A stretch of DNA of 64,000 nucleotides, from positions 62,001 to 126,000 of the forward strand of contig NZ_JAGGLM010000002.1 in assembly GCF_017874415.1 (NCBI RefSeq). The letters are read 5' to 3'. Below the pieces are notes generated by a model, which worked only from the letters and a program-made list of their open reading frames with translations, was not told where the DNA came from and made no database searches. Shown here in pieces: positions 8,871 to 17,321 of this stretch; position 1 is the first letter of the stretch, and every line of letters begins with the position of its first letter. Source of the stretch: Clostridium algifaecis (GTDB taxonomy: Bacteria; Bacillota; Clostridia; Clostridiales; Clostridiaceae). Made by a program: the position numbers and the translations under genes.

Positions 8871-9911
8871 TCATGCTTCATTAATGTATTTTATTATAAG
8901 GTCAACTGCAGCTAATATTGAATCTATATGAGTTCTTTCATATCCATGAGATGCAAAAACACCTGGACCTATAAGTGCTGTTTTAACATCCCAACCAGCG
9001 GATAGTGCAGCAGAAGCATCTGAACTGTAATGAGGATATATATCAATTTTATATGGAATATTATTTTTCTTACATATATTTACTAACTTTTTCCTAAGGT
9101 TATAATCATAAGGACCAGAAGAATCCTTAGCGCAGATGCATACAGCATATTCTGATGAATTTTGTTCACAGCCAGGGGTACCCATATCAACAGCTATAAA
9201 TTCTTTAGTATTTGGTGGAATGGCAGCACTTGCACCATGACCAACTTCTTCATAAGTACTCATGTAAAAGTTAGTTGTGCAGGGAGGTTTTATGTTGTTA
9301 TCATGAAGATATTTAATTACATACATAACAGCAGACACGCTGGCTTTATCATCAAGATATCTGCTTTTAATAAATTCTTTTTGGGTGATAGTTGTTTCTG
9401 TATCTATGCATATGTAATCTCCTACATCAATGTCAAGTGTCTCTACATCAGCTTTAGAAAATACTTTCTCATCCAATATCACTTCCATATTTTCAGCAGT
9501 TCTTTTAAGATTACGAGCATCATCACCGCTTATATGAACGGAAGGCTTTGTAGTTTGAATGGTACCAGAATAACTCACACCATTTAGAGTTTCTATGGTA
9601 CAATTTTCACCTTCAAGTGTTGACATCATATAGCCTCCAATAGGCAGCAGAGAAAGAGCACCGTTTGCTTTTATACTCTTAACCATTGCACCCAATGTAT
9701 CAACATGGGCTGAAAAAGTCCTTTGATAATCATCATTTTTCCCAAGAAAAGATATGATAAGTCCACCTTTATTTGTAGTTTTATAAAAAATATTCATTTT
9801 ATTAAGTTCATTTTTAAGATATTGTATTACAGATTCGGTATATCCTGTAGGACTTGGTATAGAAAGAATAGTTTTTAAACTATCTATAATGGTATTTTTG
9901 TCGTAGTTCAT
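8871..9911 (-). CDS. M42 family metallo-aminopeptidase
   Basis: Cytoplasmic dinuclear zinc aminopeptidase of the PepA/FrvX/YsdC group, which forms tetrahedral particles that trim peptides. It has 346 residues. Metal and catalytic residues are recognisable: AHVD (H69, D71), RYLDDKAS (bridging Asp), YEEVGHGA (catalytic and ligand Glu), AVDMG and the C-terminal SHGYERTH ligand. Substrate preference cannot be read from sequence; relatives include glutamyl and broad leucyl aminopeptidases and proteins misnamed endoglucanase M. The start ATG has a GGAGG SD (reads CCTCC on the plus strand). Its leader is duplicated at 15528. Confidence 0.88.
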   Translation of the reverse strand: MNYDKNTIIDSLKTILSIPSPTGYTESVIQYLKNELNKMNIFYKTTNKGGLIISFLGKNDDYQRTFSAHVDTLGAMVKSIKANGALSLLPIGGYMMSTLEGENCTIETLNGVSYSGTIQTTKPSVHISGDDARNLKRTAENMEVILDEKVFSKADVETLDIDVGDYICIDTETTITQKEFIKSRYLDDKASVSAVMYVIKYLHDNNIKPPCTTNFYMSTYEEVGHGASAAIPPNTKEFIAVDMGTPGCEQNSSEYAVCICAKDSSGPYDYNLRKKLVNICKKNNIPYKIDIYPHYSSDASAALSAGWDVKTALIGPGVFASHGYERTHIDSILAAVDLIIKYINEA

Positions 9912-9964
9912 AATTTAAATCCTCCAAAGTGTAAAGATATTTTTATGATTATGATTAGCATAAA
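9908..9964. repeat. Leader of M42 peptidase gene, copy A of a two-copy repeat
   Basis: 57 bases covering the start codon, SD and upstream leader of the peptidase gene recur at 15528-15578. The two copies differ by one base in the SD (CCTCC here, CATCC there) and by one 6-base unit (ATGATT doubled here). Confidence 0.8.
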
Positions 9965-10071
9965 TTGGCGTAAGTATGTAAAAGTTTTATGTGTATCCAA
10001 TAGAAATATATTGTATAATGAAAAAAGAAATTTACAAGAGGAATAGGAAAGAATCTGAATAGGAGTAAAAT

Positions 10072-10743
10072 ATGTATAAAATTTTAATAGTTGAAGATGA
10101 TATGGTAATTGCGAAGTCAATGAAAAATTGTCTGAGTGGGTGGAATTATGAAACTGAATTTATAACTGACTTTAAAGACATTACTGCAGAGTTTATTAAG
10201 TTTGGTCCACATCTTTTACTTTTGGATATATCACTGCCATTTTTCAATGGTTATCATTGGTGCAGCGAAATTCGCAGGATATCAAAGGTTCCTATTATTT
10301 TTGTTTCTTCTATGTCTGATAATATGAATATCATTATGGCTGTAAATATGGGCGGTGATGATTTTATTTCTAAACCTTTTGATTTAAATATTCTTGTGGC
10401 AAAAGTGCAGGCATTAATAAGAAGGACATATTCCTTTGGTGGGAAGATGGACATAATTGAGCATAATGGTGTAGTGTTAAACTTAAGTAATGCTGCTATT
10501 GAATATGAGAATAATAAGATTGAGCTTACAAAAAATGAATTTAAGATCCTTCAAATTTTACTTGAAAATGTTGGCAAGGTAATTCCAAGGGATGCTATTA
10601 TGACAAGACTTTGGGAAAGTGACAGCTATATAGATGATAATACTTTAACTGTTAATGTCACTCGTCTTAGAAAAAAACTTTTAGATGCTGGCATTTGCGA
10701 CTTTATTAAAACAAAAAAAGGTATTGGGTATATGGTGGAATAA
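10072..10743 (+). CDS. OmpR-family response regulator, BceR-like
   Basis: 223-residue regulator: receiver domain (acidic pocket E8-D9-D10, phospho-accepting D52 in LLLLDISLP, Lys in ISKPFD) followed by a winged-helix DNA-binding domain (ELTKNEFKILQILLEN, then TVNVTRLRKKL). SD AGGAG lies before ATG. The following kinase starts two bases after its stop codon and a Bce-type ABC pair follows, so by context it should activate that transporter when antimicrobial peptides are sensed. Confidence 0.88.
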   Translation: MYKILIVEDDMVIAKSMKNCLSGWNYETEFITDFKDITAEFIKFGPHLLLLDISLPFFNGYHWCSEIRRISKVPIIFVSSMSDNMNIIMAVNMGGDDFISKPFDLNILVAKVQALIRRTYSFGGKMDIIEHNGVVLNLSNAAIEYENNKIELTKNEFKILQILLENVGKVIPRDAIMTRLWESDSYIDDNTLTVNVTRLRKKLLDAGICDFIKTKKGIGYMVE

Positions 10744-10744
10744 T

Positions 10745-11758
10745 ATGAAAGAAAAATATTTTTTACAGATTCTATTATGGTATATTAAAGGACATAAGAA
10801 AACAATAATAATGGACAGCATTTTCGTTGCAATCTTTGCTGTGGTATTTTCATTATATTCTTTAGAACTTGAACCAGTTTTATATGCTTCGTTTTTATCA
10901 GCTATTGCAGCTGTTATTTTCATAGTTTATGATTTTATCAAGTGTTATAAAAAGCACAATAAACTATGTATTTTTGAAAAGCAGATAAACATAGGATTAG
11001 GTAAAATGCCAACCGCAGATAATTTTATTGAAGCTGACTATCAAAGTATTCTGCAGACACTCTATGAGCAAACTACGGAAATGATTTCAAAAACAGATAT
11101 TAAGCAAACAGAAATGATAGATTATTACACTCTTTGGGCACATCAAATTAAAACACCAATTGCGGCAATGAGATTAATACTGCAAAGTGAGTATACTGAA
11201 CAAAACAAGGAACTGCTGGAGCAAACCTTTAAAATTGAGCAGTATGTTGAAATGGTTTTGAGTTACTTGAAAATTGACAGTGATTCATCGGATCTGGTGC
11301 TTAAAAACTATAATTTGCTTCAAATTGTAAAACAAGTTATTAGAAAGTATGCCCATGTATTTGTTAGAAAAAATATAGCCCTTGATTTAAAAGAAATGGA
11401 GTGTACTGTACTGACAGATGAAAAGTGGCTGGTATTTGTAATTGAACAAATAGTATGGAATGCATTAAAGTATACAAGCAGCGGAAAAATATCAATATAT
11501 ATGGAAGATACTTCACAGAAGGTGCTTGTAATTGAAGATACAGGGGTAGGTATTGCAGATGAAGATTTACCAAGGGTATTTGAAAAAGGTTTTACTGGAT
11601 ATAATGGACGTGCCGATAAAAAGGCAACGGGAATAGGGCTTTATCTTTGCAAAAAGATATTAGACAAGCTTTCTCATACAATAACAATTACCTCTAAGGT
11701 TAACGTTGGAACAACAGTAAGGATAAATCTTTCTTCTGTGAAAACTATAATTGAATAA
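10745..11758 (+). CDS. Intramembrane-sensing histidine kinase, BceS-like
   Basis: 337 residues. Two close hydrophobic helices near residues 18-60 with almost no extracellular loop, typical of BceS-type kinases that sense through their ABC permease. The DHp helix has H133 in LWAHQIKTPIAAM. The ATPase domain shows the N-box (QIVWNALKYTS), G1 (DTGVGI) and GIGLYL blocks. The start at 10745, directly after the regulator's stop, has GGTGG upstream; the longer frame from 10685 lies inside the regulator gene. Partner regulator is the gene at 10072. Confidence 0.88.
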   Translation: MKEKYFLQILLWYIKGHKKTIIMDSIFVAIFAVVFSLYSLELEPVLYASFLSAIAAVIFIVYDFIKCYKKHNKLCIFEKQINIGLGKMPTADNFIEADYQSILQTLYEQTTEMISKTDIKQTEMIDYYTLWAHQIKTPIAAMRLILQSEYTEQNKELLEQTFKIEQYVEMVLSYLKIDSDSSDLVLKNYNLLQIVKQVIRKYAHVFVRKNIALDLKEMECTVLTDEKWLVFVIEQIVWNALKYTSSGKISIYMEDTSQKVLVIEDTGVGIADEDLPRVFEKGFTGYNGRADKKATGIGLYLCKKILDKLSHTITITSKVNVGTTVRINLSSVKTIIE

Positions 11759-11763
11759 TCCAA

Positions 11764-11781
11764 CCTTACGAATATGTAAGA
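11764..11781. promoter_or_regulatory. Candidate BceR-type operator
   Basis: Imperfect inverted repeat CCTTACG-AATA-TGTAAGA, 7-4-7 geometry with core TTACG..TGTAA, lying between the kinase and the ABC ATPase genes. The geometry fits known BceR-like sites. A terminator hairpin (11791-11823) sits between this repeat and the ATPase gene, so the site's role in driving it is uncertain. Confidence 0.4.
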
Positions 11782-11790
11782 TTTAAAGAA

Positions 11791-11832
11791 GAAATGTAAG
11801 CCAAAGTTATGGCTAGGCATTTCTCTTTTTTT
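11791..11832 (+). terminator. Terminator after the kinase gene
   Basis: GAAATG/CATTTC and GCC/GGC stems with a small internal loop, followed by TCTTTTTTTT. It separates the regulator-kinase pair from the ABC genes. Confidence 0.7.
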
Positions 11833-11872
11833 TATAATTATAGTATAGTCAAAGTGAACAGGGAGGAAGAAA

Positions 11873-12640
11873 ATGAAGTTATTAGAAGTAAATAATTTAA
11901 AGAAAATATATTCATCAAGATTTGGAGGAAACCAGGTTCAAGCCTTAAGCAATGTAACCTTTTCAGTAGAAAAAGGTGAATATGTAGCAATTATGGGAGA
12001 GTCGGGATCAGGAAAAACTACATTACTTAACATACTGGCATCTTTAGATAAACCAACCAGCGGTGAAGTTTTACTGCAGGGTAAGAATATTGTAGCAATT
12101 AAAGAAAGCGAAATTACTGCATTTCGCAGAGAAAATTTAGGTTTTGTATTTCAAGATTTTAACTTACTTGATACCTTTTCTTTAAAAGATAATATTTTTT
12201 TACCACTTGTTTTATCAAGAAAATCCTATGGAGAAATGGAAAAAAGATTGAAACCTATTGCAGAGAAATTGGGGATAGAGCATATACTGGAGAAATTTCC
12301 TTATGAGGTATCAGGAGGACAAAAGCAAAGGGCGGCAGTTGCCAGGGCTTTAATTACAGATCCACAGCTTATTTTAGCAGATGAGCCCACAGGAGCACTT
12401 GATTCAAAATCAACAGATCAGCTTTTAAAATTATTTTCAGAGATTAATAATGAAGGGCAGACAATTGTTATGGTTACCCATAGTACCAAGGCAGCAAGCC
12501 ATGCAGGAAGAGTACTTTTTATAAAAGATGGCGAGGTGTTTCATCAGCTTTATAGAGGTTCAATGTCAAAAGAGGAGATGTTTGAAAAAATTTCAAATAC
12601 ACTTACAGTAATTACTACTGGAGGTGCGGCAAATGAATAA
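11873..12640 (+). CDS. bceA: Bce-type ABC transporter ATPase
   Basis: 255-residue MacB/LolD-class ATPase: Walker A GESGSGKT (42-49), Q-loop FVFQDFNLLDTFSLKDN, signature VSGGQKQRAAVARAL, Walker B LILADEPTGALDSK, and H-loop MVTHSTKAA. It pairs with the 10-helix permease that overlaps its 3' end. In Bce systems the complex frees lipid II-cycle intermediates from peptide antibiotics such as bacitracin, and also serves as the sensor for the kinase. The exact drug range is not readable. SD GGGAGGA before ATG. Confidence 0.9.
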   Translation: MKLLEVNNLKKIYSSRFGGNQVQALSNVTFSVEKGEYVAIMGESGSGKTTLLNILASLDKPTSGEVLLQGKNIVAIKESEITAFRRENLGFVFQDFNLLDTFSLKDNIFLPLVLSRKSYGEMEKRLKPIAEKLGIEHILEKFPYEVSGGQKQRAAVARALITDPQLILADEPTGALDSKSTDQLLKLFSEINNEGQTIVMVTHSTKAASHAGRVLFIKDGEVFHQLYRGSMSKEEMFEKISNTLTVITTGGAANE

Positions 12641-14576
12641 GCTGTTTTATCCGAGACTAGCAGTAATAAACATCAAAAAGAATAGCAAGACGTATTTTCC
12701 ATTTATACTTACTTGCATATGTACAATTATGATGTTTTATATAATGCATGCAATTTCAATAAATAAGGGATTGGATGGAGCTAGTGGCTCTGAGACCCTA
12801 AAAACGCTTCTTTTTTTGGGAACAATAGTAATAGGAATATTTTCAGCTATATTTCTTTTTTATACAAATAGTTTTCTTATTAAAAGGCGTAAAAAAGAAA
12901 TTGGGTTGTACAATGTGCTTGGTCTTGAAAAAAAGCATATTGCAAAAATACTATGCTTTGAATGTATTTTTACTTCAGCTATCAGTTTAACGGTTGGACT
13001 TATTGGTGGAATTATTTTAAATAAGCTTATGTTTCTTCTTCTGATAAAGATGCTTAATTTTAAAGTAACATTTGGATTTTCTATTTCGGTGCCGTCTATT
13101 ATAAAAACCTTGATTGTTTTTTGCAGCATCTTTTTTGCAACATTATTATCAAATTTATTTCAGATTAAAATATTAAAGCCCATTGAACTTTTAAAAGGGT
13201 CCGAGCAGGGGGAAAAAGAGCCAAAAACAAAATGGATTATGACTATTATAGGATTGGCAGCTCTTTGCGGCGGATATGGAATAGCTTTAAATGTCAAATC
13301 ACCTCTTGCTGCGCTTAACTTGTTCTTTGGTGCAGTTATTCTGGTTATGATAGGAACTTATGCACTCTTTACGGCAGGAAGCATTGCAGTATTAAAGTTT
13401 CTCAGGAAACAGAAGAACTTTTACTATAAGACAGGCCATTTTATATCTGTTTCAGGTATGATGTACAGAATGAAACAAAATGCAGTAGGACTTGCAAATA
13501 TTTGTATTTTGAGTACTGCTGTGCTTGTCATGCTCTCAACTACAATTTCTTTATATGCAGGTATGGAAGATCTTCTAAAACTTTGCTACCCTAGAGATAT
13601 AGTTGTAACTGCTAGAGAAACTAATAAAAATCAAATACAAAAACTGGATCAAACTTTAAATGCCGGATTAAAAAACGGTAAAATAGATATGAAAGATAAG
13701 CTTTACTATCTTGATAATAGTCTGGAAGTTGTAAAAAAAGACGGCAAATTTTTATCTGTCAAAAAAAATCCAGGAAAGACAAATATTTCTATGATAGAGG
13801 TTATTCCTATTTCAGATTATAATAGATTGGAAGGAAAGAATATTACTCTTCAAGATAATGAAGTAATTCTTTTCTCAAAAGTAAAAAATTATACTAGTGA
13901 TACAATTAATATTGATAATAAAAGTTTTAAAGTTAAACAGAGATTGGATAAACCAGTATCTAGTTTAAATAATGCTATGACGGATATAGTAGATACCTAT
14001 GTAATATTTGTAAATAATATAGATGCTGTAGGAAAAAATGGATTCAAGGAATACACAATTGGCTTTAATATTAATAGTACAAATAAAGATATCCTATCCA
14101 CAGCTAATAAGTTAAATAAAAAATTTGTGGAAAATAAAATGAAAGCTAATGCTGAAAGTGCTGTATCTGGTAAGGAAGAATTTCTTTCCTTATATGGTGG
14201 ATTGTTCTTCTTAGGCATATTTTTAGGCACACTATTTTTAATGGCAACGGTGCTCATTATCTATTACAAGCAGATATCAGAAGGATATGAAGATAAGGAA
14301 CGTTTTGAGATTATGCAGAAAGTTGGAATGGACAAAAAAGAAATAAAGAAGACAATAAGAAGTCAAGTACTAATGGTATTTTTCCTACCTCTTGTTTTTA
14401 CAGTAATCCATATTGCGTTTGCATTTCCAATAATTACAAAGATGCTTGCTGTTTTAGGCTTGAAAAATGTAAACTTATTTATACTCTCAACCGCAGGGAC
14501 AATAATTGTTTTTGCAGCAATTTATACAATTGTATTTTCATTAACTGCCAGGGTATATTATAAAATTGTTGAATAA
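12633..14576 (+). CDS. bceB: Bce-type ABC transporter permease (FtsX-like)
   Basis: 647 residues with about ten membrane helices and a large extracellular domain between helices seven and eight (roughly residues 310-520, hydrophilic, starting MEDLLKLCYPRDIVVTA). This layout defines BceB permeases. A cytoplasmic loop has RRKKEIGLYNVLGLEKKHI, the FtsX-type coupling motif, and a second copy (ERFEIMQKVGMDKKEI) appears near the C-terminus. ATG at 12633 has GGAGG eight bases upstream and overlaps the ATPase gene by eight bases, indicating translational coupling. Confidence 0.9.
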   Translation: MNKLFYPRLAVINIKKNSKTYFPFILTCICTIMMFYIMHAISINKGLDGASGSETLKTLLFLGTIVIGIFSAIFLFYTNSFLIKRRKKEIGLYNVLGLEKKHIAKILCFECIFTSAISLTVGLIGGIILNKLMFLLLIKMLNFKVTFGFSISVPSIIKTLIVFCSIFFATLLSNLFQIKILKPIELLKGSEQGEKEPKTKWIMTIIGLAALCGGYGIALNVKSPLAALNLFFGAVILVMIGTYALFTAGSIAVLKFLRKQKNFYYKTGHFISVSGMMYRMKQNAVGLANICILSTAVLVMLSTTISLYAGMEDLLKLCYPRDIVVTARETNKNQIQKLDQTLNAGLKNGKIDMKDKLYYLDNSLEVVKKDGKFLSVKKNPGKTNISMIEVIPISDYNRLEGKNITLQDNEVILFSKVKNYTSDTINIDNKSFKVKQRLDKPVSSLNNAMTDIVDTYVIFVNNIDAVGKNGFKEYTIGFNINSTNKDILSTANKLNKKFVENKMKANAESAVSGKEEFLSLYGGLFFLGIFLGTLFLMATVLIIYYKQISEGYEDKERFEIMQKVGMDKKEIKKTIRSQVLMVFFLPLVFTVIHIAFAFPIITKMLAVLGLKNVNLFILSTAGTIIVFAAIYTIVFSLTARVYYKIVE

Positions 14577-14599
14577 TATAAAAAACGCCAATATGTATA

Positions 14600-14640
14600 T
14601 TACCACTATGAATTGCAGCATATACAATTCATAGTGGTAA
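14600..14640. terminator. Long perfect hairpin between bceB and the ECF S-component gene
   Basis: Sixteen-base arms (14600-14615 and 14625-14640, beginning TTACCACTATG) pair perfectly around a nine-base loop. Neither strand has a long T tract immediately after, so it may be a terminator for convergent genes or an mRNA-end stabiliser. Confidence 0.6.
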
Positions 14641-14658
14641 AAGCCATGTTTTTGCTGA

Positions 14659-15285
14659 TTAAGAGACATTTTTATTGTCTGATTTCATTGTCTTTTCTTC
14701 TGTTAATAAAAATCCTGATTTTTTTAAAACCGGAAGTATGGCACTATAAATTAAACCTACCAATATTATAGATACTATTGCGTTGATAAGTGTAGTAACT
14801 GCATTAACTTGTGTTAAAATTAATGCAGCTTTTTGAGGTTGTCCCAGAATGTACTGTTTATAAAAGTATCCTGCAATAGGATCAAAAATTACATTAAATG
14901 CAAGTCCACAAGCTGAAGCAATAATGGCCCATTTAAGCACATAAGCCTTATCATTACTGTCATTTATTTTAGCGTATTTATGGGCAATTAACCCTGTTAT
15001 AAGTCCAATACACAATTTTAATACAAAAGTTTTAGGTGCTCCTAAAATATATACAGGATCTAAAACATCCGATAGTGTCATTCCTATAGCTCCAGCAAGT
15101 CCGCCATACCATCCGCCAAGAAGCAAAGCAGCAAGTACACAAAAGGCATTGCCCACATGTAATGAAGTTGCATCTCCTCCTGGCACCGGAATTTTAATTT
15201 GAAGAAAAGTAAATGATACAAAACATAATGCTGCTAATAATGCAGTTTGAATTAATTTGAGTAGTATTGAATTTTTGTTTCTCAT
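14659..15285 (-). CDS. ECF transporter S component, substrate unknown
   Basis: 208 residues, about six helices, with IPVPGGDATSLHVGNAFCVLAALLLGGWYGGLAGAIGMTLSDVLD near residues 31-75, a pattern seen in ECF-type S components (PF12822 group) for vitamins or small nutrients. The S component binds substrate and needs a shared EcfA-EcfA'-EcfT module, which is not here. No riboswitch that would reveal the vitamin was found in the leader. The hydrophilic tail (LTEEKTMKSDNKNVS) is unremarkable. Confidence 0.8.
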   Translation of the reverse strand: MRNKNSILLKLIQTALLAALCFVSFTFLQIKIPVPGGDATSLHVGNAFCVLAALLLGGWYGGLAGAIGMTLSDVLDPVYILGAPKTFVLKLCIGLITGLIAHKYAKINDSNDKAYVLKWAIIASACGLAFNVIFDPIAGYFYKQYILGQPQKAALILTQVNAVTTLINAIVSIILVGLIYSAILPVLKKSGFLLTEEKTMKSDNKNVS

Positions 15286-15527
15286 TATAATGTCCCCCTT
15301 GTAATAAATGGCATTTTGTCAAACATTACGGATATTATAGCATTAGAAGGATTATATAACTAATGTATCGGTACGCTTGTATAGATCTCAAGTTTAGCTA
15401 ATTAAGAAAAGATAGTAGAATGGTCTCCAGAAATTAGGGCATATATGATTTGATGTGTAGCTACTAAGGAAATAGGATTCTTAATGGTATTAGATTTTAT
15501 AGGAAATCACATTTCTTTTGCAGATTT

Positions 15528-15578
15528 TCATAATTTAAATCATCCAAAGTGTAAAGATATTTTTATGATTAGCATAAA
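15528..15578. repeat. Leader of M42 peptidase gene, copy B (relic)
   Basis: Matches 9908-9964 apart from one substitution in the SD and loss of one ATGATT unit. It keeps the start codon position, but the frame that follows stops after 13 codons with no peptidase similarity. Confidence 0.8.
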
Positions 15579-15702
15579 CTTAAGAAAATATAATTATTTT
15601 AAACTAGTTTTCTAATACTAAAATTATCTTCAAGCAAAGCAAAATTTATGGAAATATAGGGATAGTAGAATTTATTGTATGTATCTATAGAGAATAATGT
15701 AT

Positions 15703-15745
15703 AAAATTGTATAGCAATTTATGTAAAGTTGCTATACAATTTTTA
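15703..15745. terminator. Terminator-like hairpin with no obvious upstream gene
   Basis: AAAATTGTATAGCAA (15703-15717) pairs perfectly with TTGCTATACAATTTT (15729-15743), 15 bp, eleven-base loop, ending in a T tract. No gene precedes it on the plus strand, so it could end a small RNA or be a relic. Confidence 0.55.
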
Positions 15746-15803
15746 TATATGTAGGAACTGCGTTAATTGTATGCCATAAAAGTTTTATGAAAGGGATGAG
15801 CAA

Positions 15804-16175
15804 ATGAAACCGACAATTTTAGTATTTAATTTTGCGGATAAAACTCGATATAACAAATTTATAAAGGCGGTATTACCACTTAAGGCAAAAATTAAGAAAG
15901 TAGGCAGGGAGGATTACCTTCAGCCAATTGGATATTTAGTTGGTAATAAGGACATTGATCCTGTTGAGGAAAAGTATGAGGGGCCTGAACTTGGCGATGA
16001 AATGCTTCTTATTTCAGACTTTACAGATATGAAATTAAATCAATTATTGCTTTCTCTGAAAAAGTCAGCTGTCAGGATCAATCTTAAAGCTGTTTTGACT
16101 CAGAATAACCAAAAATGGAATCCAGTACAGTTATATGAGCAATTAGCAAAAGAACACGAACAATTGAATAAATAA
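15804..16175 (+). CDS. DUF3783 domain protein
   Basis: 123-residue soluble protein recognised as DUF3783 by its overall pattern: ILVFNF near the start, a central ISDFTDMKLNQLLLSLKKS block and a C-terminal KAVLTQNNQKWNPVQLYEQLAKEH. The family is common in clostridia and has no assigned function. It has no signal or membrane segment. It is monocistronic, between an upstream hairpin and its own long terminator. Confidence 0.75.
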   Translation: MKPTILVFNFADKTRYNKFIKAVLPLKAKIKKVGREDYLQPIGYLVGNKDIDPVEEKYEGPELGDEMLLISDFTDMKLNQLLLSLKKSAVRINLKAVLTQNNQKWNPVQLYEQLAKEHEQLNK

Positions 16176-16199
16176 TGTGCTGCTGGAAAGTAGTATGTA

Positions 16200-16242
16200 A
16201 GAAACACAGAGATTTAGGTGCTAAATCTCTGTGTTTCTCTTT
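16200..16242 (+). terminator. Terminator of the DUF3783 gene
   Basis: A 17-bp perfect stem (16201-16217 with 16221-16237, starting GAAACACAGAG) with a three-base loop, then CTTT. Confidence 0.8.
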
Positions 16243-16514
16243 AAAAAATATCCAATATGTTATAAAATAATAGTATAATTTGAAATTTTATGTAAAAAGA
16301 GTAATTAATATGACTGTAATAAATAAATTTGAAAGTAAGTAAAACAATGAAAATAAGATCAGGCGGCTGCGTCGTGTAAAATATGTTTAAATTTATCTAT
16401 ATAAATATAATAAATAAATATAATAATATAGAATTATTTCAAAATATTATTAATTTTATGTATATTTTATTGTTAAAATAAGAAAAATAAGTTAATACTT
16501 TCTATAGAGGTGAT
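16243..16514. other. A+T-rich gap before the restriction-modification genes
   Basis: About 270 bases without a gene. It is A+T-rich except for a small GC-rich patch near 16362-16376 (GGCGGCTGCGTCGTG), unlike its surroundings, which could be an island boundary. Nothing further can be supported. Confidence 0.4.
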
Positions 16515-17234
16515 TTGTTTATGGAGAAAGATTTTAAAATGGAAGAAACCACTCTATGGAGCTTTAAAAATAGGGGAAATTGGGCAAGTCATAAGGGAGA
16601 CTATCCTGGTAATTGGAGCCCATATGTACCTAGAAATATAATCTTAAGATATAGTAACGAAGATGATTTGGTATTAGATCAGTTTTTAGGTAGTGGAACT
16701 ACTGCAATAGAAGCACTATTACTAAAAAGGAGAATTATAGGTTTAGATATAAATGATAAAGCAATTGAAATATCAAAGAAAAGGAGTTTAGCATATATAG
16801 ATAAAGAGTCTATAATTGCAATTGGAGATGCCAGAAAGCTAAAAAATATAAAAGATCAAACAATAGATTTAATATGTACTCATCCACCTTATTCAAATAT
16901 AATAAGATATAGTAATGATAATAAAAATGACATTTCTCTTTTTACATTAGAAAATTATTATTATGCAATAAGCAGTGTGGCAAAAGAGTGTTATAGAGTA
17001 TTAAAAATGGATTCATATTGTTGTATTATGTTAGGAGATACAAGAAGAAATGGTTATATTATACCTTTAGCTTTTAATGTAATGAATATATTTATAAAAA
17101 ACGGTTTTAAATTAAAAGAAATAATTATAAAGGAACAACATAATTGTTCTTCAACAGAAAAGTGGAGAGAAATCAGTAAAAAGAAAAATTTTTATCTTAT
17201 AGCTCATGAATATATTTTTGTATTAAAGAAATAG
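16515..17234 (+). CDS. DNA methyltransferase, N4/N6-type, first methylase of a type II RM system
   Basis: 239 residues. It has the SAM-binding motif I (DQFLGSGTTAIEALLL near residues 55-70, then IGLDIND) and after it the catalytic motif IV THPPYSN. The T-x-P-P-Y form and the motif order I-then-IV resemble amino-methyltransferases (N4-cytosine or N6-adenine) of the COG0863 kind. It is probably chromosomal defence cargo: a second methylase and a PD-(D/E)xK-type nuclease follow on the same strand. Two methylases in one system often mean an asymmetric site or a dedicated strand or single-strand methylase, but that is inference. Confidence 0.8.
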   Translation: MFMEKDFKMEETTLWSFKNRGNWASHKGDYPGNWSPYVPRNIILRYSNEDDLVLDQFLGSGTTAIEALLLKRRIIGLDINDKAIEISKKRSLAYIDKESIIAIGDARKLKNIKDQTIDLICTHPPYSNIIRYSNDNKNDISLFTLENYYYAISSVAKECYRVLKMDSYCCIMLGDTRRNGYIIPLAFNVMNIFIKNGFKLKEIIIKEQHNCSSTEKWREISKKKNFYLIAHEYIFVLKK

Positions 17235-17321
17235 TAATTTACTAAATAAGAACAAACGTTTATAATTAAATTTGCATATTAACATAAGAGGAAGATATAA
17301 ATGATTTGAAAAGGTGATAGA

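Larger units (their letters stand above)
15286..15803. other. 518-base gene-free gap with a repeat and an orphan hairpin
   Basis: No convincing gene. The gap holds copy B of the M42 peptidase leader (15528-15578) and a strong hairpin (15703-15743). The rest is A+T-rich sequence with stops in all frames. The duplicated leader suggests a second peptidase-like gene once stood here and was deleted. Confidence 0.6.

Noticed and set aside
9162-9587. 141-codon plus-strand frame
   Set aside because: Antisense to the M42 peptidase gene, with no SD and no recognisable domain.
10685-10744. Upstream extension of the kinase gene
   Set aside because: It lies inside the response regulator gene; the ATG at 10745 directly after its stop has a ribosome binding site.
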